A stretch of DNA of 64,000 nucleotides from Chroococcidiopsidaceae cyanobacterium YX2bin18 (GTDB lineage Bacteria; Cyanobacteriota; Cyanobacteriia; Cyanobacteriales; Chroococcidiopsidaceae), in contig JAUJND010000007.1 of assembly GCA_030446505.1 (NCBI GenBank), positions 22,517 through 86,516 on the forward strand, written 5' to 3'. Shown one piece after another: positions 39,413 through 49,912 of this stretch. The first letter of the stretch is position 1. Every line of letters begins with the position of its first letter. The position numbers and the translations under genes are program-made. The notes beneath the pieces are model-generated. The model did no database searches. It was not told the DNA's origin and saw nothing but the letters and a program-made list of their open reading frames with translations.

Positions 39413-40044
39413 CTAGGTGCTTAAATGTGCGATCGCCTGGCGAATCCAATCCTCCGGATTGGCGTTTTTCGCTAACCCAGCATTTTGACTTACAGCTTGC
39501 AGCGCTTGAGAAACTTCATTAGGGGTATACCCTAGTGCTAGCAGCGTATCCTGCACTTCTTCTAAAACAGCGCTTGATAGTGGCACAGATGCAGAAGTTC
39601 CTGCTAATCCAGTTGTAGTGCGCCATTCTGCCAGTTTCTTTTTTGAGTTCTAGGGAAATGCGCTCAGGCTGTTTTACCACCTACGCCGGGAGCTTGAATT
39701 AATAGCTGGATGTTACTACTGACGATCGCCTGGACTAAATCTGGTAGTTCTAGGGTGTCCAAAAGCGCGATCGCACTTGATGCGCCAATACCACTGACAC
39801 TGAGCAACTGGCGAAACAAATCCCGTTCAGCCAAAGAACCAAAGCCATACAGCACTGGCTGTTCTTCCCGAATTTGCAAATGAGTGAAAACTTGCACCGC
39901 TTCCCCAGTTGCGGGCAATTCAGCCGCTAAACGCGCCGGAATTTGTAAATCGTATCCGCAGGAGTTAACTTCAAGAGTAAGGATGACGCGATTGCCAGTA
40001 GTTTTGACAACGCTAGCAACTGTGCCTTTAAGATAGCTAATCAT
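39413..40044 (-). CDS. ruvA: Holliday junction helicase subunit RuvA, frameshifted
   Basis: Tetrameric DNA-binding subunit of the RuvAB branch-migration motor. The OB domain reads [20 protein letters not shown] to [20 protein letters not shown]. The two helix-hairpin-helix motifs follow ([23 protein letters not shown]). The frame breaks at 39664 by an extra C and again at about 39640 by an extra A in an A run. Then ISLELKKK and the C-terminal RuvB-binding domain ([20 protein letters not shown]) run to the stop at 39413-39415. It overlaps the spp stop by 4 bases, so the two are coupled. Confidence 0.92.
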
Positions 40045-40789
40045 CCCAGGAAGCCGAAATACTTTAAGCCTTCCAGAATACCACCCGCACAGGCAGCCTT
40101 AGCCAAGTAACGGTGATCTACTGGGTTGCTCCTGTGCCATTCCAGCAGTTCTGAGCTAGCATTCCCGACAATGATTCCCCATTCCTCTTTCATCGCAAAT
40201 AAGGCAATATCATTACCAGAATCACCGCATACAACTGTTTGCGTTGCCTCAATTTTCCATAAGGAGCGCAGAAACTGCATTGCCAAACCTTTATCACTAT
40301 GGCGCGGTAGAATATCCAGGTCTTGACCCGTGCTATAAATTAACTTGGTATCTAACCCGTGCTTTTGCAATAAAGACTCTAGTTGCGGTAGGACTTCGGG
40401 TGCTAGAGACTGTGTAGGAAAAAACTAACTTTAAAGGGGCGCTGTTCTGACTCTGGCTGCGGAATAAGATCAGCAAAATGAGCGGTAGTAGCTATTATTG
40501 CATCACGATTCCACCCTTGCCTAAGTCTTTCAGACCAAGCAGAATCGGGAGTTTCACTGCCGTTGAGGTAGATTTCTGTACCTACGGCGGCGATTAAGGC
40601 ATCAGGTTGCAAAAGCTGCTTTTTAGTTTGAAGTTGTCGATATAGAATTGGCGATCGCCCAGTGGCATACACGATCTTTGTCCTGTATTCTTGGCGATGT
40701 TGACTCAGCTTAGGGTTAAGTTCTGCTAAGGCGTTGTCATCGCCTACTAAAGTATTGTCTAGATCGGTTACGAATAAAAATGGTGTCAT
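40041..40789 (-). CDS. spp: Sucrose-phosphate phosphatase, frameshifted
   Basis: HAD-superfamily (type IIB) enzyme that dephosphorylates sucrose 6-phosphate, the last step of sucrose synthesis, used for osmoprotection in cyanobacteria. Motif I is [16 protein letters not shown], followed by [26 protein letters not shown], and in the second frame the lysine and motif IV region [13 protein letters not shown] and [13 protein letters not shown]. One break near 40405 (an extra C after a T run) separates the frames; the linking residues read [19 protein letters not shown]. Reconstructed length is about 250 residues, normal for the family. Confidence 0.9.
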
Positions 40790-40892
40790 AGCAATTTATT
40801 TTTAGTTAACAATTCAATTGGATCACAAAACAAGCGCTATTGACTTACGACAACATTTTACTTGCATGGCTTGTCCTGACGCTTCACTCTGA

Positions 40893-42149
40893 ATGAAATT
40901 CCTAACTAAGCACAAATTAGTTTCCTGGTTACCGCAGCTAAATCCTCAAGTTTGGATTTTGGGGTTTGGTAGATTTTTATCAGAAATTGGTACTGGTTTT
41001 ACACTATTTTACGCCCCAATCTTTTTTGTTAATCAGGTAGGTTTATCAGCAACATCTGTCGGTATTGCCTTGGGTAGTGCCTCTATTTCCGGCGTAATAG
41101 GTCGAATTCTGGGAGGTTCTTGTTCCGATTCCCGGTTTTGGGGTCGCCGCCGTACTCTTTTGCTCTCAGCAGCTGTTGCCGCGATCGCTTCTTTAGTTTT
41201 AGCTACTACCAGCAATTTTTCTACTTTAGTTGTTGGGAACTTACTGATGGGTCTAGGACAAGGTTTATACTGGCCTGCCACTGAAGCAGTAGTAGCAGAT
41301 TTAACACCGCCTGAGCATCGCCGTGAAGCTTACGCCCTCACAAGACTTGCAGATAATCTTGGTTTAGGAATGGGGATTGTTTTTGGCGGTGCGTTGATTG
41401 GCACAACAGGTGCTTATCGAGCGCTGTTTGTCGTTGATGCAGTTTCGTTTGTGGTGTTCTTTGGGGTTGTGTATTTAGCAATTGCCGAAACTTATCAACC
41501 GTCAAAAACTGAATCAACCTCTTTACAAGGCAGTTGGACAACAGCACTACGCGATCGCCGTCTTTTTGTCTATGTCCTGGTTAATATCATTTTCACGACC
41601 TATATTTCTCAGCTGCACAGCACTTTACCCCTCTACTTCAAAAACTTTGTCTCAGTAGGATCTGGAAAAGGATTTGCCGAAACAACTATTAGTGCGCTAT
41701 TTGCTTGGCATCTTGCTCTAGCCATCGTGTGCCAGCTGCCCATTGCCCGCGCCTTAAAAAGGTTTAGTCACGCACAAGCACTCACTGTTTCCGCCTTGAT
41801 GTGGGCAATAGGATTTAGCTCAATTTGGGTTACAGGTGTTGCTGCAACAAATCATTTAGGGTGGGCAATTTTTAGTTTAGGAATATTTGCGATCGCTACT
41901 GTTTCCTACACACCCTCTGCCTCTGCTTTAATTACAGACTTAGCCCCTGAATCTCAACGCGGGGTTTATTTTTCAATTAATTCTCTCTGCTGGGCAGCTG
42001 GCTATTTCATTGGTCCCCCTCTAGGCGGCTGGGCATTGGATCAACCTCGACCAGTGGCAGATAATTTCTGGCTAGGTTTAGCCTTGAGTATGGGCATCAC
42101 AATTGCAATTTTGCGCTACCTTGAGCAAATACTACGTCCTAAGTTGTAA
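40893..42149 (+). CDS. MFS transporter
   Basis: A 418-residue major facilitator protein with about 12 transmembrane segments. Seen are the loop 2-3 motif GRILGGSCSDSRFWGRRRTLLL (the Asp/Arg-rich motif A), TEAVVADLTPPEHRREAYALTRLADNLG in the TM4-5 region and FIGPPLGGWAL in the last helices. It resembles drug or sugar efflux carriers. The substrate is unknown. The frame is intact. It is divergent from spp, with about 100 bases between the starts. Confidence 0.88.
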   Translation: MKFLTKHKLVSWLPQLNPQVWILGFGRFLSEIGTGFTLFYAPIFFVNQVGLSATSVGIALGSASISGVIGRILGGSCSDSRFWGRRRTLLLSAAVAAIASLVLATTSNFSTLVVGNLLMGLGQGLYWPATEAVVADLTPPEHRREAYALTRLADNLGLGMGIVFGGALIGTTGAYRALFVVDAVSFVVFFGVVYLAIAETYQPSKTESTSLQGSWTTALRDRRLFVYVLVNIIFTTYISQLHSTLPLYFKNFVSVGSGKGFAETTISALFAWHLALAIVCQLPIARALKRFSHAQALTVSALMWAIGFSSIWVTGVAATNHLGWAIFSLGIFAIATVSYTPSASALITDLAPESQRGVYFSINSLCWAAGYFIGPPLGGWALDQPRPVADNFWLGLALSMGITIAILRYLEQILRPKL

Positions 42150-42365
42150 TGTTTATGCTTTGGTCTAATGACTATCACGGGTATTATGCCATCAAGCAGG
42201 ATAATATCTGGATTAAGACGGGTATAAGCAGCTAAACACTTTAAGATGATTTTTAACTTCTTCAAATCTTTATATTAATTTCAGTAGTTTCTACAGGCGA
42301 GGAAACGAAGAATATAACTTACCTTTGATCTAGAGCCATAATCTTCGTCTTCTCCTGTATTTATT

Positions 42366-42518
42366 ATGATTTCTACCCAAGCCTTTAACCACATTTCCTT
42401 CCAAATATTAGCTGTAGTGCATTCTATGCAGCACAACGTGCAAGAGTGGATTCGCAAAGAAATTGTTGACGATGATCCTTATGACCAAGAAACGTTCTTT
42501 CCCAAAAACAATAATTAA
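42366..42518 (+). CDS. Small protein, paralogue of the one at 59202-59384
   Basis: A 50-residue frame starting MISTQAFNHI, with HNVQEWIRKEIVDDDPYD and ending FFPKNNN. It is almost certainly real, because the gene at 59202-59384 shares MIST, NVQEWIRKEI, DDDP and FFPK, and the two also share their upstream sequence (TCTCCTG before the start) and a downstream hairpin. No domain recognised; amphipathic N-terminal half, acidic middle. Function unknown. Confidence 0.75.
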   Translation: MISTQAFNHISFQILAVVHSMQHNVQEWIRKEIVDDDPYDQETFFPKNNN

Positions 42519-42598
42519 TTTTAATTGTGTTCTACGCTTACAAAGCATTGAAAGATTTAGTAAAAGATATAATAGTTTATTATTTAAGATCATACCTT

Positions 42599-42630
42599 AA
42601 CGCCTCTAGAGGGTTATTTCTAGAGGTGTT
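42599..42630 (+). terminator. Hairpin downstream of the small gene at 42366
   Basis: AACGCCTCTAGA and TCTAGAGGTGTT form a 12-base stem with one mismatch and an 8-base loop. No long T tract follows. The related small gene at 59202 has an equivalent hairpin at 59129-59165. Confidence 0.65.
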
Positions 42631-43029
42631 AAGCGTGGTTAAGTTATAAGTTTTCAGTATAGTTATTGTCCGTATATATACATAGTTTAATTAGCAAACT
42701 CTGCTTTAAAGTGAAGAAGACATGAATATTAGATTGAATTCTATGAAAAGAATGTAAATCTAACTTTTACTATGTTCGCTACGGTGCATTGAGCGTAAAT
42801 TATACACTCCTAACCAAGCGATTTTGACTTACTGATTTGATAGTAGGCTAGAGGTAACGGCATGGTGGTAGTCCGAAAGCACAAGCCAGCAATGCTTGCA
42901 TCGTACTTAACTTGTGTTGTTCAAATTCTTGGCAATCGTTACGTTTTACTGCGCGCATAGGCGATGTCCGCCGCAGGCATCGCCAGCATTTAGCGGGATA
43001 ATAGTATAGACGCTAGAAGTATCAAAGTA
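42631..43029. other. Intergenic region with a palindromic repeat
   Basis: About 400 bases with no gene I can support. It includes a 32-codon frame (42862-42960) that I do not consider convincing and the palindrome described at 42960-42984. Confidence 0.4.
42960..42984. repeat. GC-rich palindromic repeat
   Basis: GGCGATG and CATCGCC form 7-base arms around CCGCCG-containing sequence. Interspersed palindromes of this kind occur widely in filamentous and unicellular cyanobacterial genomes. Confidence 0.6.
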
Positions 43030-43203
43030 ATGTCTTCTCCTATCGCTCCCTGTTGTGTAGTTGTCCTCAGCCAACAACAGCAACAAAACACTGACCACTG
43101 TAACCAATCTGCTGAGGATGATTGTGTTCAGGGTATCAAGCCTAAAAACTGCACCATTGTTGAAGATGGTCGGGTTATCGTTACGTCTACTAAAAAGCTA
43201 TGA
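43030..43203 (+). CDS. Small cysteine-containing hypothetical protein
   Basis: A 57-residue frame starting MSSPIAPCCVVVLSQQQQQN and ending VEDGRVIVTSTKKL, with four cysteines and a Gln run. It is compositionally plausible as a protein (charged, regular C-terminal strand-like segment), but it has no clear ribosome binding site and no family recognised. The end is overlapped by a possible antisense frame. Confidence 0.4.
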   Translation: MSSPIAPCCVVVLSQQQQQNTDHCNQSAEDDCVQGIKPKNCTIVEDGRVIVTSTKKL

Positions 43204-43378
43204 AATTTAATAGGATTGGTAAGATAATTTGGTCATTGTCTTTGAAAGCTTCCTGATAAAATCTTTCAAGGTCAATACCGTGATCCTTGGTGGATAATTC
43301 AGCTTGTCCGAGTATCAGCCAGTATTCACGAATCTCTACTATGTCACCAAATAAACATTCATCCTGAAATATCTCTTT
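43190..43378 (-). pseudogene. Possible fragment of a hypothetical gene
   Basis: A minus-strand frame without a start codon reads QDECLFGDIVEIREYWLILG then QAELSTKDHGIDLERFYQEA and ends LPILLNFIAF. The codon pattern looks coding and amphipathic. Upstream is an immediate stop, so the gene may be truncated or frameshifted. No family recognised. Confidence 0.35.
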
Positions 43379-43576
43379 TTCCTACTTGCGGAATCTAAAC
43401 GCCAATCACACCCTGCTTAGACGTAGAGAGGTGCTGTTTCGTAATTTCAGATGGGAAGGTTACTAAGTAAATTCCGCAATAGCTGCTGTGTCTACCTCAA
43501 GTTAGAGGGATTGTCTGCCTAGTAGCATCTAGATCTGACATGCAGCGCTTGGCTAAAAAGTTAGGTTTTGTGTCAA

Positions 43577-43801
43577 CTATTCCATACATAATCTTCCGCT
43601 CTTAACAAGTTCCTCAAATTTCTTACCTGAATCTGTAAGATAAAAGCAATCTTGGTTATGGCACTTGCTGCAAGTATTTCCATTACACCAAGAATGCACA
43701 CAGTTTTTTTTGACGAGCGCGATCGCCTGTTTGCTTTTACTAGTGATTGCCCACATTCTTTCTACCTGCTGCCATTCTCTGTATAGTGAGTGAATAATCA
43801 T
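43577..43801 (-). CDS. Cysteine-rich hypothetical protein
   Basis: A 74-residue frame with a [14 protein letters not shown] cluster that looks like a small zinc-binding site, and a charged C-terminus. Its start overlaps the phosphoketolase start by two bases head to head, which would put both promoters inside the opposite gene. Real but short, or a chance frame; no family recognised. Confidence 0.4.
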   Translation of the reverse strand: MIIHSLYREWQQVERMWAITSKSKQAIALVKKNCVHSWCNGNTCSKCHNQDCFYLTDSGKKFEELVKSGRLCME

Positions 43802-46319
43802 GACTTCAACTCCACTGGTTTCCCCTAGCAGCCTTGAGATTTCAATTCAATCAAAACCTCTGGCGACAGAAGAACTGCGTAAGATTCATGCCTACTGGTG
43901 TGCAGCTAACTATCTATCAGTTGGACAAATTTACTTACGCGCTAATCCGTTGCTACGCGAACCTCTAAAGATAGAGCAAATTAAACCTAGATTGCTCGGT
44001 CACTGGGGTACTACTCCGGGTCTCAACTTCATTTACGCTCATTTCAACCGCCTGATTAAACTGAATGATTTGAATGCAATCTACATCGCAGGTCCTGGTC
44101 ATGGCGGTCCTGGGATAGTTGCTAACACTTACCTAGAAGGAACTTACAGTGAGTTTTATCCCAATATTACTCAGAATACTGAGGGAATGGAGCGCCTATT
44201 TTTGCAGTTCTCTTACCCTGGCGGTATTCCTAGTCACGCTGCGCCGGAAACTCCAGGCTCTATTCATGAAGGAGGAGAACTTGGTTATGCCCTCGTTCAC
44301 GCCTACGGTGCTGCCTTCGACAATCCCGATCTACTAGTTTGCTGCGTAGTTGGCGACGGTGAAGCCGAAACAGGTCCTCTTGCTACCAGTTGGCACAGTA
44401 ACAAGTTTCTTAACCCTGTCCATGATGGTGCTGTTCTGCCCATCCTCCACTTAAATGGTTACAAAATTGCTAATCCAACAGTGCTAGCGCGGTTGAGTAA
44501 CAAGGAACTAGAGAGTCTATTTATTGGCTACGGGTACAAACCTTATTTTGTGGAGGGAGATGACCCAGAAACAATGCACCAGCTGATGGCAGGTACTCTC
44601 GATACCATTGTTGCCCAGATCAAAGCAATTCAGGATGATGCCCGGACTAATGGTTTCTCCCAGCGCCCACAGTGGCCAATGGTTATCTTGCGGACACCAA
44701 AAGGCTGGACGGGTCCAAAAATAGTTGATGGCTTACCTATCGAAGGAACTTTTCGCGCTCATCAGGTGCCGCTAGCAGAGATGGCAAGTAAGCCTGAGCA
44801 TCTAAAAATGTTGGCAGACTGGATGAAGAGTTACAAACCTGAAGAACTTTTTGATCAAAATGGGAAGCTGATGCCAGAATTAGCAGAACTCGCGCCTTCA
44901 GGCGATCGCCGTATGGGTGCGAATCCTTATGCTAATGGCGGTTTGATGCTCAAAGACCTGCGAATGCCTGATTTTCAGGAGTATGCTGTCAAAGTACCTC
45001 AACCTGGCACAATTGAGGCAGAATCAACTCGGATCTTAGGAAACTTCTTACGCGACGTGCTCAAACTTAACGCCGATAGCGGAAATTTCCGGGTGATGAG
45101 TCCAGACGAAAACAACTCAAATCGCCTGAGTGCGATTTTAGAGGTAACAAATCGAGTATCCACCGCCGAGATTCTCTCTACTGATGATCATATTTCCCCT
45201 GATGGTCGGTTGATGGAGGTTTTGAGCGAGCATATGTGTCAAGGCTGGCTGGAAGGGTATCTCTTAACTGGTCGCCACGGCTTCTTTTCCTGCTACGAGG
45301 CGTTCATCCACATCGTCGACTCGATGTTCAACCAACACGCTAAATGGCTGGAAACCACGCGTCACATTCCTTGGCGTAGACCAATTGCTTCTCTCAACTA
45401 CCTGTTGACCTCTCATGTTTGGCGGCAAGATCACAATGGTTTCACCCATCAAGACCCTGGTTTTATCGACGTTGTAGTCAATAAAAAGGCGACCGTTGTT
45501 CGAGTTTACTTACCTCCAGATGCGAACACACTACTCTCCGTAACTGACCATTGTTTGCGTAGTCGCCACTATATCAACTTGATTGTTGCAGGTAAACAAC
45601 CTGAATTACAGTGGCTCGATATGGATGCTGCGATTAAGCACTGCACCGCCGGAGTTGGGATTTGGGATTGGGCAAGTAACGATCAAGGCAGTGAGCCGGA
45701 TGTAGTGATGGCTTGTGCCGGAGATGTCCCAACTCTGGAAACCTTGGCTGCTGTTGATTTTTTGCGCTATCACTTCCCCGACCTGAAGATCCGGGTAGTC
45801 AATGTGGTAGACCTGATGACACTGCAACCGCAAGCTGAGCATCCCCACGGTTTGTCCGACTGGGACTTTGATTCTATCTTTACTACCGACAAACCAATTA
45901 TTTTTGCTTTTCATGGCTACCCCTGGCTCGTCCATCGTCTGACTTACCGTCGGACAAACCACAAGAATCTCCATGTCCGAGGATACAAGGAAGAAGGAAC
46001 TACTACCACGCCTTTTGATATGGTCATACTCAACGAGATAGATCGCTTCCATCTGGCACAGGATGTGATCAATCGGGTGGCAACGCTTAGAGATATTGGT
46101 GCTTATGTGAAGCAGATTATTCGCGATCAGTTGATTGACCACAAACACTATATCGTCAAGCACGGTGAGGATATGCCTGAAATTCAGAAGTGGCAGTGGG
46201 GGTACTATAGCGGTTCTGAATCCCCAAAAACACAGCCTAAAACTGCTATAGAGCAAACTGATGGTAGTTCCACTCCGGCTATTGAGGGAGCAGAAGGGGC
46301 TGCACGTTCAAGTTCCTAG
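43800..46319 (+). CDS. xfp: Phosphoketolase (xylulose 5-phosphate / fructose 6-phosphate)
   Basis: Thiamine-diphosphate enzyme cleaving xylulose 5-phosphate or fructose 6-phosphate to acetyl phosphate plus glyceraldehyde 3-phosphate or erythrose 4-phosphate. The 839-residue length is normal. Motifs: [56 protein letters not shown], the ThDP-binding [17 protein letters not shown], and in the second domain [20 protein letters not shown] and [16 protein letters not shown]. The C-terminal 30 residues are low-complexity (Pro, Ser, Thr, Gln). The frame is intact. It may bypass part of glycolysis in mixotrophic or dark metabolism. Confidence 0.97.
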   Translation: MTSTPLVSPSSLEISIQSKPLATEELRKIHAYWCAANYLSVGQIYLRANPLLREPLKIEQIKPRLLGHWGTTPGLNFIYAHFNRLIKLNDLNAIYIAGPGHGGPGIVANTYLEGTYSEFYPNITQNTEGMERLFLQFSYPGGIPSHAAPETPGSIHEGGELGYALVHAYGAAFDNPDLLVCCVVGDGEAETGPLATSWHSNKFLNPVHDGAVLPILHLNGYKIANPTVLARLSNKELESLFIGYGYKPYFVEGDDPETMHQLMAGTLDTIVAQIKAIQDDARTNGFSQRPQWPMVILRTPKGWTGPKIVDGLPIEGTFRAHQVPLAEMASKPEHLKMLADWMKSYKPEELFDQNGKLMPELAELAPSGDRRMGANPYANGGLMLKDLRMPDFQEYAVKVPQPGTIEAESTRILGNFLRDVLKLNADSGNFRVMSPDENNSNRLSAILEVTNRVSTAEILSTDDHISPDGRLMEVLSEHMCQGWLEGYLLTGRHGFFSCYEAFIHIVDSMFNQHAKWLETTRHIPWRRPIASLNYLLTSHVWRQDHNGFTHQDPGFIDVVVNKKATVVRVYLPPDANTLLSVTDHCLRSRHYINLIVAGKQPELQWLDMDAAIKHCTAGVGIWDWASNDQGSEPDVVMACAGDVPTLETLAAVDFLRYHFPDLKIRVVNVVDLMTLQPQAEHPHGLSDWDFDSIFTTDKPIIFAFHGYPWLVHRLTYRRTNHKNLHVRGYKEEGTTTTPFDMVILNEIDRFHLAQDVINRVATLRDIGAYVKQIIRDQLIDHKHYIVKHGEDMPEIQKWQWGYYSGSESPKTQPKTAIEQTDGSSTPAIEGAEGAARSSS

Positions 46320-46360
46320 TTCGTCTTAAAGCAGCGAATGTAAAGTGTAATCAGTAAAAT

Positions 46361-46395
46361 ATAGGGTGTGTTAGGACATAAATAACGCACCCTAT
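46361..46395 (+). terminator. Hairpin after phosphoketolase
   Basis: ATAGGGTGTGTTA (46361-46373) and TAACGCACCCTAT (46383-46395) form a 13-base stem with one G-T type mismatch and a 9-base loop, 42 bases past the stop. No T tract follows, so it may act as a stabiliser or as a rho-independent terminator of a non-canonical type. Confidence 0.6.
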
Positions 46396-46470
46396 GGTTA
46401 ACTAAGATTGACTTATAAGCCTAATGGTGAAGCTGAAATCTATCTGAATCTTGTTAAACTTGTTTAAGAT

Positions 46471-46730
46471 AGGAGTTACGCAGTTGGATTAAGTAAGAAA
46501 CCAAGAATTTCACTTTTTAAGCTCACGTGCTGCCACGCTTCCTGCCGTAGAACGCTGGCAGATGGCTTCAGGCAATGTAACAAGCGGGTAATTGCCTTGT
46601 GGGCAGGCAATGTCGATTCTAGTTGCACTCTTGCTGGCTCCCTAGAGCTGTAATCGTACTCGTTTACTTTTGGTGGGTTGATCCTTTCCTCCTATCGCAC
46701 CCACGCTTTTTTCTCAACTGCATAACTCCT
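46471..46730. mobile_element. MITE-like element or IS remnant with 16-base inverted ends
   Basis: AGGAGTTACGCAGTTG (46471-46486) and CAACTGCATAACTCCT (46715-46730) are inverted copies with one mismatch and bound 260 bases with no intact gene. Ends of the GGAGTTACGCA.TTG type are frequent on cyanobacterial IS elements. The size fits a non-autonomous derivative. A clear target duplication is not visible. The interior is GC-richer than its surroundings. Confidence 0.65.
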
Positions 46731-46751
46731 GAAGTCTTTATGTTTTGGTAG

Positions 46752-47273
46752 TTAAATTCGACGGACTCCTGAACAGTCTACAGCTTGGACAAGTTCTGCG
46801 ATCGCACATCCTGAAACTGGCTCTATCCAATCTGGGGCAATTTCCGCTAGGGGTACGAGAACAAAAGCTCGTTCAGTGATTCGTGGATGTGGCAACTGGA
46901 GAGTCGGAGTATCCATAATTAAATCATCATACAGTAGTAAATCGAGGTCGAGTAATCGCGCTCCCCAACGTTCTTGGCGAACACGACCAAATTGAGCTTC
47001 AATTTTTAATAATGTTTTTAATAACAATTGGGGTGGAATTTGAACGTTCAGCAACGCACAGCCGTTAATATAATCTGGTTGTGGTGGTCCAATAGCTTTG
47101 GTTTGATACCAACTGGATTTAGCTTGCAAGTTAATGTCTGGTGTTGCAGCTAAGTTTTCCAATGCAGCTTCTACAATTGCGCGAGAATCGCCCAAGTTGC
47201 TGCCAAGCGCGATTGCACACAGCGCACGCTCCGCGATCGCACATTGCCCAGTTAATTTCACACTCCTCCTCAC
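46752..47273 (-). CDS. folK: HPPK: 6-hydroxymethyl-7,8-dihydropterin pyrophosphokinase
   Basis: Transfers pyrophosphate from ATP to 6-hydroxymethyl-7,8-dihydropterin in folate synthesis. The 173-residue protein has CAIALGSNLGDSRAIVEAAL, the pterin-binding SSWYQTKAIGPPQPDYINGC and the HPPK signature RWGARLLDLDLLLYDD followed by LQLPHPRITERAFVLVPLAEIAP. The N-terminal 15 residues before the core are probably superfluous or a variant start. The frame is intact. Confidence 0.95.
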   Translation of the reverse strand: MRRSVKLTGQCAIAERALCAIALGSNLGDSRAIVEAALENLAATPDINLQAKSSWYQTKAIGPPQPDYINGCALLNVQIPPQLLLKTLLKIEAQFGRVRQERWGARLLDLDLLLYDDLIMDTPTLQLPHPRITERAFVLVPLAEIAPDWIEPVSGCAIAELVQAVDCSGVRRI

Positions 47274-47464
47274 TCAATACACTCATTTACAATTTTGCAT
47301 TTTTAAGCAAACCTTAATAAAAGCTTTCCGATATTTCAGTAAAAACATTGATCCCCACCAAGGCGTAAAATGAGCAAGACTAACAGCAATCAGTAGCTAA
47401 GTTTGAAGTGGCATAAGTGAGAAACTAACGTGCAGAATATCCCCTGGTTTAAGGAGCAAGCAAG

Positions 47465-49822
47465 TTGAGTAACTCTGAACGACGTGATGCAGGGCTGGCT
47501 CCTGATAAAGACAGCAAGCAGAAACGAGTCAAAGCTCCGCGTCTACCTGTGTCGCAATTGCTAACTCAAATGAGACTACCAACTCAGTTATTTAAACTGC
47601 CTGGTGATATGTATCGTCGCCGCTGGTTTTGGCTAGGGTTAGGTATCGGCAGTGGAATGATTGCCTTTGCTGGGGTTTTGTGGTCTATAGAACGCAGCCT
47701 GCCGCAAACTGCCGAACTTTTTACTTTTGTGCGCGACGAGACTGTAACGATTAAAGCTGCCGATGGCACTATACTTCAGCAGCAAGGACCAGCTACGCGA
47801 GAGCAACTAGAACTTGAGGAAATTCCTCAACCACTTATTCAAGCTTTCATTGCCTCAGAAGATCGGCGCTTTTACCAACACGACGGAGTTGATTACCAAG
47901 GTATTCTGCGAGCATTCTTCTCCAACCTCCGCTCGGCAAATCTTGTAGAAGGCGGTAGCACAATTACGCAACAGCTAGCACGGATTCTTTTCCTAAATCA
48001 GGAGCGGACTTTGTGGCGCAAGCTTAAGGAAGTTCGTCTGTCTCAGAGAATTGAGCAGAAATTGAGTAAAGAGCAGATTTTAGAGCGCTACCTTAATCTG
48101 GTCTATTTAGGGGAGGGTGCTTACGGTGTTGCTGATGCCGCCTGGGTCTACTTTAGTAAACCATTGGACAAATTAACTCTGCCAGAAATGGCAACGATCG
48201 CGGGTTTAGCACCCGCTCCTAGTCTCTATTCGCCTGCGGTAAATAAACAAGCAGCCCAACAACGGCGAAATCTGGTGTTGCAGCGGATGGAAGACGATGG
48301 AGTAATTACAGATCATGCAGCGGCATCTGCAAGTGTTGCACCACTTGAAACTAAATCCAGTCTACCCAAAAGGCTCCAAGTACAAGCGCCGTACTTTACA
48401 ACATACATTCAAAAGGAATTGCCGAAGTACATCTCACAAGATCTATTAGAAGCTGGCGGCTTGACTGTTGAAACAACGTTGCATCCCCAATGGCAGAAAG
48501 TAGCAGAAGCGGCTGTTAAAGAAACAGTAGAACGCAATGGTCGGTGGCAGAAATTTGAGCAAGCAGCCTTGGTGTCCGTTGATCCGCGCAACGGTGAAAT
48601 TAGGGCTTTGGTTGGAGGAAAGGATTTTGACAAGAACCAGTTTAATCGTGTCACCCAAGCACAGCGGCAACCTGGTTCGACATTTAAGGGATTTGTGTAT
48701 ACGGCAGCGATCGCCGCTGGTATTTCTCCCTACAAGAGCTATATTGATGCTCCCTACAGAGTTGAAGGCTACGAACCTAAAAACTACAGCCATGGTTATC
48801 GCGGTTGGATGTCGATGCAAGATGCCCTTACTGCCTCGATTAATACAATCGCCGTCAAAGTATTAATTGATGTCGGCTTTGAGCCAACGATCAAACTTGC
48901 TCATCAAATGGGAATTAAATCCGAACTTAAGCCCACCTATTCTTTAGCTCTAGGCGCTTGGGAAGTGAACTTGCTAGAGCTAACGAGTGCTTATGGAATT
49001 TTGGCAACTGGTGGTATGCGTACCCCAGCGCATGGTATTCGCCGGATCATTAACCGCAGTGGTGATATTCTCTATGCAGCTGAATATCAGCCAAAGCGGG
49101 TTCTAGATGGAAACAGTGCCGCGATCGCCACTTGGATGTTAAAAAATGTAGTGCAAGCAGGTACAGGTCGCGCCGCACAATTAAACCGACCTGTTGCTGG
49201 TAAAACGGGTACTTCTGATCAATCTCGTGATCTCTGGTTTATTGGCTACATTCCGCAAATGGTAACTGGTGTTTGGTTGGGTAACGATAACAATAATCCT
49301 ACGTGGGGCAGTAGTAGCAGCGCCGCTGCCACCTGGCATCAATTCATGGTGAAAGCGGTTGCAGGAATGCCTGTAGAAAACTTCCCAAAACTACCTCCTT
49401 TAGCAGGACGCAAGGGAAGTATTAAGGCGCAACCACTGAAGCCAAAACGAGTTTTCTCTGGCAGAATCCCTACCAGAAATCCCAGTAATTTTGATCGTAC
49501 TGCTCCAGAAAGTACCAACTATCCCCAGCGCTATCGCAGACGCTATCAGCAGCCAGAAGAAGTACCCACCCGGAGAAGGCGCTACCGCAGCGATCGCGTT
49601 ACCCCCAATGCTAGTACCTCAGCCCCATCTATGCCCCAGCGATTACGCAGAAAAGCACCCTCAGCCCCAGCCACTCCTTTACGCTCACCTCGGATTCCAG
49701 CACAGTCGTCTTGGCGAGAAAAGCTGACTCCAGTAGAACGTCCTCAGAACAAACCGCAATTGCCTAATCCGCAGCCTGCCACAGAAACTCAATCTCAACC
49801 AAAGCCAGTAAATCAAGAGTAA
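47465..49822 (+). CDS. Class A penicillin-binding protein (PBP1A family)
   Basis: Bifunctional peptidoglycan glycosyltransferase/transpeptidase, 785 residues. A single N-terminal membrane segment (FWLGLGIGSGMIAFAGVLW) is followed by the GT51 domain with IASEDRRFYQHDGVDYQGIL and GGSTITQQLARILFLNQERT. The transpeptidase domain carries PGSTFKG (SxxK), SINTIAVK (SxN) and KTGTSDQSRDLWFIGY (KTG). The C-terminus is a long Arg/Pro/Ser-rich, disordered tail. The start is a TTG at 47465; AAGGAG at 47451-47456 with an 8-base spacer supports it. The frame is intact. Confidence 0.95.
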   Translation: MSNSERRDAGLAPDKDSKQKRVKAPRLPVSQLLTQMRLPTQLFKLPGDMYRRRWFWLGLGIGSGMIAFAGVLWSIERSLPQTAELFTFVRDETVTIKAADGTILQQQGPATREQLELEEIPQPLIQAFIASEDRRFYQHDGVDYQGILRAFFSNLRSANLVEGGSTITQQLARILFLNQERTLWRKLKEVRLSQRIEQKLSKEQILERYLNLVYLGEGAYGVADAAWVYFSKPLDKLTLPEMATIAGLAPAPSLYSPAVNKQAAQQRRNLVLQRMEDDGVITDHAAASASVAPLETKSSLPKRLQVQAPYFTTYIQKELPKYISQDLLEAGGLTVETTLHPQWQKVAEAAVKETVERNGRWQKFEQAALVSVDPRNGEIRALVGGKDFDKNQFNRVTQAQRQPGSTFKGFVYTAAIAAGISPYKSYIDAPYRVEGYEPKNYSHGYRGWMSMQDALTASINTIAVKVLIDVGFEPTIKLAHQMGIKSELKPTYSLALGAWEVNLLELTSAYGILATGGMRTPAHGIRRIINRSGDILYAAEYQPKRVLDGNSAAIATWMLKNVVQAGTGRAAQLNRPVAGKTGTSDQSRDLWFIGYIPQMVTGVWLGNDNNNPTWGSSSSAAATWHQFMVKAVAGMPVENFPKLPPLAGRKGSIKAQPLKPKRVFSGRIPTRNPSNFDRTAPESTNYPQRYRRRYQQPEEVPTRRRRYRSDRVTPNASTSAPSMPQRLRRKAPSAPATPLRSPRIPAQSSWREKLTPVERPQNKPQLPNPQPATETQSQPKPVNQE

Positions 49823-49912
49823 TTAGGGATCAAACTTGGGGGGGATGCCGGGAGTCCTCTCTTTTTATACGGTGTTAAGATCTAGTGTTGCCTAATGAAA
49901 GAGGATATAAAC

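Noticed and set aside
42862..42960. 32-codon frame starting MVVVRKHKPA
   Set aside because: It ends inside a palindromic repeat and has no homologue known to me. A GAGG stretch upstream is not enough support.
45606..46256. Long minus-strand frame under phosphoketolase
   Set aside because: It is the antisense shadow of an intact, well conserved gene.
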